From Protonemura montana (Eukaryota; Arthropoda; Insecta; Plecoptera; Nemouridae): a DNA stretch of 64,000 nucleotides. Where the stretch lies: positions 29,102,651 through 29,166,650 of the forward strand of contig OX387603.1 of the NCBI GenBank assembly GCA_947568835.1, read 5' to 3'. A program made the translations under genes and the position numbers. The notes beneath the pieces were generated by a model. That model worked only from the letters and a program-made list of their open reading frames with translations, was not told the DNA's origin and did not search any database. Below, one piece after another: positions 46,973 to 57,000 of the stretch; within the stretch, counting starts at the first letter, position 1, and every line of letters begins with the position of its first letter.

Positions 46973-49339
46973 TTACATGCGTACGTTCATGTTCGTACCC
47001 TGGACAGGGTTCATCATGGTCGTACCCTGTCCAGGGTACATCATGTTTGTACCCTGTCCAGGGTACATCATGTTTGTACCCTGTCCAGGGTTCATCATGG
47101 TCGTACCCTGTCCAGGGTACATCATGTTTGTACCCTGTCCAGGGTACATCATGGTCGTACCCTGTCCAGGGTACAGCATGGTCTTACCCTGTCCAGGGTT
47201 CATCATGGTCGTACCCTGTCCAGGGCACATCATGTTTGTACCCTGCCCAGGGTACAGCATGGTCGTACCCTGTCCAGGGTACATCATGGTCGTACCCTGT
47301 CCAGGGTTCATCATGGTCGTACCCTGTCCAGGGTTCATCATGGTCGTACCCTGTCCAGGGTTCATCATGGTCGTACCCTGTCCAGGGTTCATCATGGTCG
47401 TACCCTGTCCAGGGTTCATCATGGTCGTACCCTGTCCAGGGTACATCATGGTCGTACCCTGTCCAGGGTTCATCATGGTCGTACCCTGTCCAGGGTTCAT
47501 CATGGTCGTACCCTGTCCAGGGTACATCATGGTCGTACCCTGTCCAGGGTACAGCATGGTCGTACCCTGTCCAGGGTACAGCATGGTCTTACCCTGTCCA
47601 GGGCACAGCATAGTCGTACCCTGTCCAGGGCACAGCATGGTCTTACCCTGTCCAGGGCACGAACATGATGTACCCTCTTTAGAGTACTGCCGTTGTCGGC
47701 GTTGCCTATTTTTTGTTTGCGGCTTGATGGTGTTCGCCCGGCGCGTCCGCCGATTGTTTCGGGGCTTTGGTCCTGCGAACAATAAGTTTGCATGATATTC
47801 AAGTAATTCACACCGAAGGCGGTACCTTAGAAGATTCACCGCAGAGAGGGAAATATTTGTCTTTCTTATCCGCTAAATAGATTGAAAAATAGATGGATAG
47901 TACAGTTCCTCGTGGTACATACCTTTCCCCTTCGGCTGTGACGCCGTCGTTGTCGCCGTCGGCGAATTGGCCGGCGCTTTCGATGACGGCGGCGGCGGTG
48001 GTGGACAGAACCACCACGGTTCTGTCTGCGACTGCGGTGGTGGTGAGGCCATTGGGCTGGACATTGCTTGATACTTGAATGAAAACAAATTAATAGGTTT
48101 TTTTTTTAATTACGCAAACACGGTTTACCCACATTTACACCAGGAAGTAAGAGGTCCACAGGTACTAGGCTTTGGTCATGCGAACAATAAGTTAGCATGA
48201 TATTCAAGTAATTTACACCGAGGGCGGTATAGTCCAGGAATATCGACGGCAAAAAGGGGCGTGACCGTATGTGAACACGCCTGTATGTTTTGGTGGTTTT
48301 TTTTAATGTCTTCCGATGAAAATTTTTTGTCCGGATTATTATTATTATTATTATTTGTGGTGTTTAACGACGCACTGTTTTGACAACTGGCCCTGCGGCA
48401 CTGGTCTAATGGCGTCGGTGAATGAGTGGATGATGATGAGGATGATGATGAACCTAACCTAGCCTAGAAAGGAGGAGGGGCAACCCGGTGCCGGCACGTA
48501 GCCTACTCCTGTCGAACAGCACCAAGGGGACCATCGGCTTTACGTCCCTTCCGAAGGACGGTACAATGCGAACGACAGAATTTCTCCACAAATCCATGCT
48601 GTCGAGAGGTTGATAAGCAAGGCGAATGAAGTTGCTGTACTAACTTTCATCCCTCCAACCTCTCTCCCGAACAGAACTGGTCATGTGTATAATGGTCACC
48701 CATTCAATACCTGACTCAGCGCAGTGTTGCTTAACTTCGGTGATCTAACGAGAACCGGTGTTTCCAACACGCCAAACCGTTCGGTTTGTCCGGGTTTGTG
48801 ACATTAGTTGTGTCATAGTGTTAGGCATATAATATCAAAATTTCAGGTTTTTATAACACCGAATATCCTAACTTCTCTATTTGAAGAGATAGCCACTCGA
48901 TATTCCTACCTTAGAAGATATTCCTATCTTATCCGGTAAATAGATTGAAAAATAGATGGATAGTACAGTTCCTCGTGGTACATACCTTTCCCCTTCGGCT
49001 GTGACGCCGTCGTTGTCGCCGTCGGCGAATTGGCCGGCGCTTTCGGCGACGGCGGCGGTGGTGGTGGACAGAACCACCACGGTTCTGTCTGCGACTGCGG
49101 TGGTGGTGGTGGTGGTGGTGGTGGTTCTGTCTGCGACGGCGGTGGTGGTGAGGCCATCTGGGTTGTATAATTATTGCTTGAAACTTGAAAGAAAATAAAT
49201 AAATAGGTATTTTTAATTACGCAAATACGGTTTACCCACTTTTACACCAGGAAGTAAGAGGTCCACAGGTAGAGATGTAGATGTATATGATTGACTTACC
49301 ACTGCTCGCGGTCATCATTGCAGAATGAGCTGGCTGCAT
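46973..49339 (-). CDS. Candidate Thr/Pro-rich protein with 9-residue C-terminal repeats
   Basis: Unrecognised. Minus-strand exons chosen by GT-AG sites and compatible phases are 49339-49300, 49157-48986, 48056-47923 and 47772-46973. The model starts MQPAHSAMMTASS, then a Thr/Ala-rich, then acidic part (TTTAVADRT, FADGDNDGVTAEGE). Next comes a Pro-rich part (MASPPPQSQTEPWWFCPPPP, ASQPKGK), a basic KPRNNRRTRR...NRQRRQRQ segment that may be a nuclear signal, and about 25 repeats of the type NPGQGTTMM/YPGQGTTML. Exons 2 and 3 are copies of one another read in different frames. The open frame through the repeats is weak evidence, since the 27-bp unit has no stops. The gene could belong to a mobile element or be non-functional. 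Confidence 0.35.
46994..47660. repeat. 27-bp minisatellite, about 25 copies
   Basis: The unit reads CATGGTCGTACCCTGTCCAG then GGTTCAT. Many units contain TACCCTGTCCAGGGTA, an inverted repeat with 7-bp arms and a 2-bp centre. On the minus strand it reads as the 9-residue PGQG repeat of the candidate gene. Confidence 0.97.
47761..49268 (-). repeat. Tandem duplication of an exon-bearing segment
   Basis: The segment CCTGTGGACCTCTTACTTCC...exon...TATTGTTCGCAGGACC occurs twice on the minus strand. One copy is 48159-47761; the other is 49268-48165, enlarged by a SINE insertion. The two exons are about 90% alike. The acceptor at the end of the upstream copy has changed from GCAGGACC to GCATGACC, so only the downstream copy keeps a usable site. 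Confidence 0.8.
48335..48784 (-). mobile_element. 5S-derived SINE, complete single-unit copy, 9-bp target duplication
   Basis: TTTGTCCGG stands at 48326-48334 and 48785-48793. Between them is a 450-bp element in minus orientation. It has the 5' end CCGAACGGTTTGGCGTGTTG, a 5S-like head (CCGGTTCTCGTTAGATCACC, GAAGTTAAGCAAC, TGAATGGGTGACC), a body with GTACCGTCCTTCGGAAGGGA, a GATGATGATGAGGATGATG-type stretch and an (ATT)n tail at 48335-48355. With one head unit only, it shows the ancestral form of the family. Confidence 0.92.
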
Positions 49340-49470
49340 GGACAACGGCACACTCAACACCGGTGGTGGGTCTAATATTTTACTCAACCAATCACAGCAT
49401 TTAGATAAAAATTCTAAACCAATCGTGAGTCTTGTGCCAATGTGAACAGCCATGACGTCATACTCACAAG
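49340..49470 (-). promoter_or_regulatory. Possible promoter: CRE and two CCAAT boxes
   Basis: Upstream of the candidate start at 49339 are a palindromic CRE TGACGTCA (49453-49460) and two CCAAT words (49388-49392 and 49419-49423, read as ATTGG on the minus strand). The grouping and spacing are promoter-like. An open minus frame also runs through here from 49531, so the start could be further upstream. Confidence 0.4.
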
Positions 49471-49626
49471 CTGGCTTAGCACAAGTCGCGAGTTTAGCAG
49501 CTATGATATAATTTCGGGGAACTTTTTGCAAATTGCAAACCTAGCAATACATAGTCTTACATATCTAGCATACATGCATCCCCGCTAATACTGGCGCATG
49601 TCGACGCCGGACGATAAGCAGTAGCC

Positions 49627-49746
49627 ATGGACTTCGACGCCGACCCCTATCCCTTGCCGGCTGGGTCGCCCTTTTTGGGCGTCAAATCCGATGAGCTCGT
49701 CGAGGTGCTTCCAGCCTGGTTAGATACATACGATGCCTTAGGATAG
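49627..49746 (+). CDS. Small ORF or first exon, 39 codons
   Basis: ATGGACTTCGACGCCGACCC opens a 39-codon frame, MDFDADPYPLPAGSPFLGVK then SDELVEVLPAWLDTYDALG, with GC-rich third positions unlike its surroundings. It lies head-to-head with the minus-strand candidate gene. No family is recognised. It could be the first exon of a gene or a fragment of a mobile element. Confidence 0.25.
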   Translation: MDFDADPYPLPAGSPFLGVKSDELVEVLPAWLDTYDALG

Positions 49747-49859
49747 GGCGAAGTTCAAGGGAAGACGCCGGCCGTGACCACCAAGCGAGCCGTCATGGAA
49801 ACAGCATGGAAACAGCCACCATGAATCGATGTGACAGTTTTTTAAACAGCCACGGAAAT

Positions 49860-50110
49860 CTGTATCATAAACAAATAAAATCATAAATAATTCTGATTTC
49901 GACAGGTCCAGCGAACTTCACATCAAATCTTTTATAAATCTGTTATCTTTCACATCTTTCAAGTGATAAATTAGTTAAAATTAGTAATATTCATGAACAC
50001 AAAACTAGAAATGCCAAATTAAATTACTATCTACATCTCTCTAATAAAGACAAAACCGAAAAAGTCACTATTTTATCATTTTTTACTATAATTTTCACTA
50101 TTTATAAGTT
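49860..50110. other. AT-rich spacer, nothing seen
   Basis: Low-complexity AT-rich sequence without motifs. Confidence 0.4.
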
Positions 50111-50111
50111 T

Positions 50112-50190
50112 AATATCGTGACGTGTGTATCAATCGTCGAGGTACACATTGATGGAGATTTTTTGAGCATGAAAAGTCTCAAAAGCGAGA
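50112..50190 (-). mobile_element. MITE internal fragment (third copy)
   Basis: GTGTGTATCAATCGTCGAGG and ATTTTTTGAGCATGAAAAGT match the complement of the central part of the MITE at 3440-3840 (near 3600-3680). The terminal arms are missing. Confidence 0.75.
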
Positions 50191-50679
50191 TGGTGCACGC
50201 ATATCGGCGTGCAATGGTGTTTCCTACGTTTAATCGCGAATGCTGTAAGTGTCAAACTATTTCAAACCTCGGGGAACTAGAAGGTACGTTGAAAACACCG
50301 ATTGGGTCCCACTAAGATTTCATAATGTTTATATCGTTAAAGAAGCGTTATATCGTTGAGAAGCGTTCTTTGGTGGTGCCCTAGCAGCCAGCTACTTTGT
50401 TTTGTATCTGATAAGCTATAATCCTCGTATCCTGCCGACTCGACTCACTCGTGGGCCAGCGCGGGTAATAGCTTGTTTCATAATATGCTAGCGTATGTTA
50501 GATTGTATAACGAACAGATCCGAGCGACCAGCCAGTTTGGTCGAGTTTTCGCTATTTCTGGAATTTGTCCTGTTTCATAATGTCCGTAAGATGTGTCTTA
50601 ACTCATAAGAGACCTCATAAAGGAGGGATGCAAATCATACTCGTTGAGACTTTAGCTCAGTGTTGGCGAAATCGTGGTT

Positions 50680-50704
50680 ACAATAATAATAATAATAATA
50701 ATGT
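50680..50704. repeat. AAT microsatellite
   Basis: Seven or so AAT triplets in a row. It lies just past the 3' end of the minus-strand LINE remnant, so it may be that element's tail. Confidence 0.8.
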
Positions 50705-50866
50705 TTTTAATTCCGTTTAAACACATCGTGCCATCGTGCCAAGTTCAAAGTATTACATTTAGGTGACCAACAATTAAACAACATATACGTCTTATGTATC
50801 CATAGCAACATTTTTAGGTACTATAATATTTACATTTACACTACAATTTTTCATTGTCTCTACCTT

Positions 50867-51133
50867 TTACAATAAAACATCTTTTACAGTATAAAAACAT
50901 TTTTCAAGTAGAAAATTCTTGAGCACAATTTTGAATTTCTTGTCCTTTTTGATTTGAAGATCCGCCGGCAATGCCCTATAAAGCTCACAACCCGCATAGG
51001 TGGGCCCCCTTTTATAATTTTGAAAAGCTGGTTTATCCAGTTTATAGTTAATTTTATGTCTAGTGTTAAATAACCCTTTGCCTGTCCCCATCAGAGTGTA
51101 ACCGTAAATCCATTTCTTTACATTTTTTACTTG
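50867..51133 (-). mobile_element. LINE reverse-transcriptase C-terminal remnant
   Basis: On the minus strand KKWIYGYTLMGTGKGLFNTR leads to HKINYKLDK, RGPTYAGCELYRALPADL and FKIVLKNFLLEKCFYTVKDV. The order NTRH...Y...YAG..LY..LP......FK..LK..L....FY is the usual C-terminus of jockey/CR1/RTE-type LINE proteins. It differs from the R2-like fragment at 2822-3172. It is 5'-truncated, and the 3' UTR runs down towards the AAT tract near 50700. Confidence 0.65.
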
Positions 51134-51459
51134 AAAGCCTCAAACAAACTAACCCCTTGTCGTGCATGCTTTGTCTTATAGAGATGGACTAGCCTGCCTT
51201 TTTTACTCCGTACATAGTAGTACTCTGTAACTCTGCAGAGAAATTGAATCAAAAAAATTATTACGACTTCGTTACATCCCTATCTTTTATGCAACTGGCT
51301 TCGTGTGCTTTGAAACCCAATGTGAGGAAAAAGACCTGTCCCTGGCAGATGGAAAAACAAAACTAAGTGTCACTAAAAACCACTAAAGCTTGAACCTGTA
51401 CAACAGCAAAATTTAAAAAAATAACGTTTTATTTATCAAGTGAAACCGGAACCTTTTTA

Positions 51460-51650
51460 TACTTAAAGCCGGAATCAGAACCCTTATTTGAGAAAATTAG
51501 GAACCGGAACCGGAACCGGAACCCCTCTTCACAATATGGAACCGGAACCGAAACCGGAACCTTTAAAAACGTAAAACCGGAACCAGAACCAGAACCCTAA
51601 TTTGAAAAAATTAGGAACCGGAACCGGAACCAGAACCTTTTATCATTTCG
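51460..51650. repeat. GGAACC short-period repeat region
   Basis: Runs of GGAACCGGAACC (6-bp period) are interspersed with CCTTTTTATAC and AATTTGAAAAAATTAGG-type words, repeated about three times with variation. Confidence 0.8.
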
Positions 51651-51717
51651 GTTCGGGTCCCTGGTACCATCGACTCGCTTATCGCGCTTCTACCCTTTGT
51701 CGGTCAGCGCCGCTACA

Positions 51718-51741
51718 CTTTGTCGGTCAGCGCCGACAAAG
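51718..51741. repeat. Perfect 9-bp hairpin
   Basis: CTTTGTCGG and CCGACAAAG flank TCAGCG. A further direct copy of CTTTGTCGGTCAGCGCCG lies at about 51695-51712. Confidence 0.6.
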
Positions 51742-52385
51742 CAACGCGACAGTATGGAACAAAGACAACTACTGGGTATAGGGTGGATTTTTTCTAGTTA
51801 CTGAATGAGATATTGTAGGCAAAATAAAACATTTACGATGAATTTTATGCTTGATAGGATGTATTGCCGTTTAGGATTTTTACAGCCTTTTGAGTCTTAG
51901 ATCCGCCCCTGAGCGCACACACAGCTCATTCCGAATGAGTCAATCACCAATATCCAGCTAAAGCTCGATTCGAAAATGCAAACACATCTCTTACTGCTAA
52001 TACCCGTGTGAGTATTTTTTCGAAATGAGCAACTGTTAGACTCAATATTTTCGATCGTCGCCTACAATTTACATGGAACGGATGAGAGAGTTGAGGCTAG
52101 TGGGTTTCCAGCGTAAATTTTTGTCCAACAACCCAGCAAGAAATGATTATGGAAATGAAACGATCGTGCATCTTAATGTCAGATGCTGGGGCTCAATTTT
52201 CAATTGCCAAGTGTTGTTCAACAATAAACATAAAAAAAAGGAACGACTGTGCAAACGATCTTGATCTTTTAAAACGATCTTTTAAAATGATCTTTTGAAA
52301 GATCGTAAAAAATTCGAGCGCGATCAAATTAAAAGATCGTCTTACACAAAAAAGATCGCGATCAGTTCGAAGATCACTAAAAAAT

Positions 52386-52540
52386 GCATGCTGCAAGTGT
52401 TGCATTCATTGCATGCTGCAAGTGTTGCATTCATTGCATGCTGCAAGTGTTGCATTCATTGCATGCTGCAAGTGTTGCATTCATTGCATGCTGCAAGTGT
52501 TGCATTCATTGCTTGCTGCAAGTGTTGCATCACGCATTGC
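52386..52540. repeat. 25-bp minisatellite, 6 copies
   Basis: GCATGCTGCAAGTGTTGCAT then TCATT is repeated, the last copies slightly changed. It is preceded (52250-52375) by a stretch rich in the palindromic word GATC within AT-rich sequence. Confidence 0.95.
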
Positions 52541-52799
52541 ATGCTGCAACTGACTTTTCTCACAAACAACGTCGCATCAAGAATGTGCCTCTTTACCGAA
52601 GTATCTTCTGACATTAAATGAAATGCGTCTTTATTTAAATGAAAATTTTATCGCATTTCAACACCGTTAATAAGCAGCCTATCAGATGCAAACAGCTCAT
52701 GATGGATACTAGACATTAGATCCACAGTTTTACTACCTTTTATGAAGCTTGACCTCTTAACAAGTATCTTCCTTGAAATCCTTGAAATCGTTGAATTTA

Positions 52800-53990
52800 C
52801 CTGCAGTATCTTTATACCACAGTCTGGAAGTTAAATGCGTTTTTTTTAGCTGATGAACCAAAGTTCAGTAAAGTTTCAATATATGCTCGATAACCATAAG
52901 TGTGTGAAGGCGATGATATCAGTTTACCATTCAATGAGACCTCCACTTGCGAAAACAAACTATGCATCCAGTTATTGACCGGTCCGGTCACAACTTTATC
53001 ATCAGCAATTAAATTAGTACCATCTGCTTTGGTAATTTTTGCTGTTAAAAGGAGCTCTGTGTATGCAAGATCAATGAACTCATTGCCATTATTATTTACA
53101 ACAAACTCGAATTGTGCATTTCCTTCCAAAGACACAATAGGTTTCTATGCTGCTTTGTATCCATATTCGATGGCTGCTTGTGTTAAAGGTGTTGTGAAAA
53201 GATCGAGCTCAGATTTCATAGCCTCCATCGAATTGCTATGTATAACAGACATTTTCACTTTTCAAAAATATCTCGCACTCTTCTCGATAACTTGATCTTC
53301 TTGGTGGTTTTCTTGCGTTGATGACTCGAAGATTGTCTCTTCTTCTTTTTAACAACAACAGCCTTCCTACCACGGTTGCCCGGCACCAACTGAAGTGATT
53401 GCCAGCTTTTCAATCGTTTAAGACCCTTCATAAGAGTTTATCTTCGGCTTTTAGTTTAAGATTCGAACCAGCTTCCTTCAATCTATTTTCAAACGATTGT
53501 TTCACATTTTTTCTTTCCATTAAATCATTTGCAAAATTTACTCCAGTCATGAGTCCTTCTTGAGCAAGAGATCGAGCTCTACTTTTAAATATCGGTACTG
53601 CTAATCGCCACATATTTTAAAAAAATAACGCTAGTCCATAAACACGCTGAAATTAGTTACCGTGATATATATTCATTCCCGATCCACATTGATTTTGGAA
53701 ATAATCAGTGTATCGATCATGATAGTTACTGCTTTTACACATTTTAAATCTAGTGACGACGACGTCGGAAATGTAGTACAACGCTTAGAACATTACAATC
53801 GAATGAGATTGAATCACCAAATGCATCTCTTATTTCTATAGTAATCGATGAAAACTCTCGTTTAGCTGCCGGAAAATACATTGGTGTATTAAAAGACTGT
53901 GAATGATTTCTTCCATATTTTTCCTTGTACCAGAGAGTATCTATGCTAATCATTCGTGCGAGTAGCGCAAATATATCGCCCATTACGTGT
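52800..53990 (-). mobile_element. Polinton/Maverick-type capsid segment, broken fossil
   Basis: Minus-strand order, right to left: a piece (53983-53750) ending like a Polinton minor (penton-type) capsid protein; a small basic protein region (about 53613-53290) of the kind found between the capsid genes; and the N-terminal part of a double-jelly-roll major capsid protein (about 53258-52812), which includes the SELDLFTTPLTQAAIEYGY region and the later SLNGKLISSP. The gene order fits Polintons. The rest of the element (polymerase, integrase, ATPase, terminal repeats) is not in view. It is a broken remnant with a few breaks. Protein likeness is still clear, so it is of moderate age. Its upstream side abuts the 30-bp satellite. 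Confidence 0.65.
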
Positions 53991-54085
53991 GATTCAAAAA
54001 CATCACAATAAACAAGAAGCTGCTTTTAAAACACTACATTCAAGCGGGATTTGTGTGGAGACGTTTTATCAGCAACAATATTCAT

Positions 54086-57000
54086 ACCAGACACTCTGCC
54101 TCACACACCGGGCGCTCCAGACACTCTGCGCTAGACACTATGCTTCGCCAGCCAGTCGCTCCAGATACTCTGCTTCGCTTGCCAGACGCTCCAGACACTC
54201 TGCCTCGCTAGCAAGACGCTCCAGAAACTCTGCTTCGCTAGCCAGACGCTCTAGACACTCTGCCATGCAAGCCGACGCTCCAGACACTCTGCCTCGCTAG
54301 CCAGACGCTCCAGACACTCTGCCATAGTAGCCAGACGCTCCAGACAACTCTGCTTCGCTAGCTAGGTGCTCCAGACACTGTTCCTTGCTAGCCAGACGCT
54401 CCATACACTCCCATTTAATAGGAAGACGCTTCAGACACTCTGCCTCGGTAGTAACACGCTCCAAACTCACCGCTTTTCTATCTAGACGCTCCAGACATTC
54501 TGCCTTGCTAGTCAGACGCTTTATACACTCTCCTTTGCTAGCAAAACGCTTCAGATACTCTGCCTAGCGAGCCAGACGTTCCAGACTTTCCGCCTTGCTA
54601 GCCAGACGCTCCAGACACTCTGCCTCGCAAACCAGGCGCTCCAGACACTCTGCCTCGCTAGCCAGACGCACAAGACACTCTGCCATAGTAGCCAGACGCT
54701 CCAGACACTCTGCCTCGCAAACCAGACGCTCCAGACACTCTGCTTCAAATGCCAGACGCTCCAGACACTATGCCATAATAGCCAGACGCTCCAGACACTC
54801 GCCTCGATAGCCAGGCGCTCCAGACACTCTTCCTTGCAAGCCAGTCGCTCCAGACAATCTGCCTCCGTAGTAACACGCTCCGGACACTCTGCTTTGCTAG
54901 CCACTCGCTCCAGACACTCTGGTTCGCTTGCCAGACGCTCTAGAAACTCTACCTCGCTAGCAAGACGCTTCAGAAACTCTGCTAAGCTAACCAGACAATC
55001 CAGACACTCTGCCATGCTAGCCCGACGCTCCAGACACTCTGCCTCGCTAACAAGACGCTCTAGAAACTCTGCTTCACTAGCCAGACGCACCGGACACTCT
55101 TCTTCACTAGCTAGGCTCTATTGACACACTGCCTCGCTAGCAAGAAACTCCAGACACTCTGCTTCGCTAGCTAGGTGCTCCAGACAATCTGCCATGCGAG
55201 CCAGACGCTCCAGACACTCTGCCTTGATTGCCAGACGCTCCAGACACTCTGCCTCACTAACCAGACGCTCACGACACTCTTCCTCCGTAGTAACACACTC
55301 TTGACACTCTGCCTTGCAAGCCAGACGCTCCAAACACTCTGCCATAGTAGCCAGACGCTCCAGACAATCTGCCTCGCTAACCAGACGCTCCAGACACTCT
55401 GCCTCGCTACCCCGACGCTCCAGACACTCTGCCTCACGACGGGCGCTACAGACACTCTGCCTAACACACCGGGAGCTCCAGACACTCTGCCTCGCTAACA
55501 AGACGCTCTAGAAACTCTGCTTCACTAGCCAGACGTTCCAGACACTCTACCATAGTAGCCAGACGCACCGGACACTCTTCTTCACTAGCTAGGCTCTATT
55601 GACACACTGCCTCGCTAGCAAGAAACTCCAGAAACTCTGCTTCGCTAGCCAGACGCTCCAGGCACTCTGCCATGCTAGCCAGACGCTCCAGACACTCTGC
55701 CTCGCTAGCAAGACAATCCAGACACTCTGCCTTGCTAGCCAGGCGCTCTAGACACTCTACCTCCGTAGTTACACGCTCTTGACACTCTGCCTCGCAAGCC
55801 GGGCGCTCCAGAAACACTGCCATAGTAGCCAGACGCTCCAGACAATCTGCCTCGCTAACCAGACGCTCCAGGAACTCTGCGTCGCTAGCCAGGCGCTTCA
55901 GACATACTGCCTCCGTAGAAACACGCGCCAGACACTCTGCCATGCGAGCCAGACGCTCCAGACACTCTGCCTTGCTTGCCGGACGCTTCAGACACTCTGC
56001 TTAAGTAGCTAGACGCTCCAGACACTCTGGCATACTAGCCAGACACTTCAGACGGTCTGATGTTCTTGCCAGATGCTCCGGACACTCTGCCTCACTAACC
56101 AGACGCTCAAAACACTCTTCCTTGCTAGCCGGTCGCTCTAGACACTCTTACTCCGTAGTAACACGCTCTTGACACTCAGCCTTGCAAGCCAGACGCTCCA
56201 AACACTCTGCCATAGTAGCCAGACGCTCCAGACGATCTGCCTCGCTAACCAGACGCACCAGACACTCTGCCTCGCTACCCCGACGCTCCAGACACTCTGC
56301 CTCACACACCGGGCGCTCCAGACAATCTGCCTCACACACATGGCGCTCTAGACACTCTGCCTTGCTAGCCGGACGCTTAAAACACTCTGCAATAGTAGCC
56401 AGACGCGACAGACACTCTGCCATGCGAGCCAGACGCTCCAGATAATCTGCCTCGCTAGCAATCCGCTCCAGAAACTCAGCTTCGCTAGCCAGACGCTCCA
56501 GACACTCTGCCATAATATTAAGACGCTCCAGACACTCTCCTCGCTAACCAGACGCTCCAGACAGTCTGCTTCGCTAGTCAGACGCTCCAGACAATCTGCA
56601 TCGCTAACCAGACGCTCCAGGAACGCTTCGTCACTAGCCAGCGTTTCAGACAATCTACCTCCGTAGAGACACGCACCAGACAGTCTGCTTCGCTTGCCAG
56701 ACGCTCCAGACACTCTTCCTTGCTAACCAGACGCTCAATACACTCCCCTTCAATAGCAAGAAAATTCAGACACTCTGCCTCGATAGCCAGGCGCTCCAGA
56801 CACTCTTCCTTGATCGCCAGTCAATCATGACACTATGCCTCGCAAGCCGGGCTCTCCAGACACTCTGCCTCATTAGCCAGTCGCTCCAGACACTCTGCCA
56901 TGCTATCCTGACGCTCCAGACACTCTGCCCATCCAGCCAGAGGTTCCAGAAACTCACTCTGCCCCGCTAGCTTGGTGCTCCTGACACTCTGCATCGCTAG

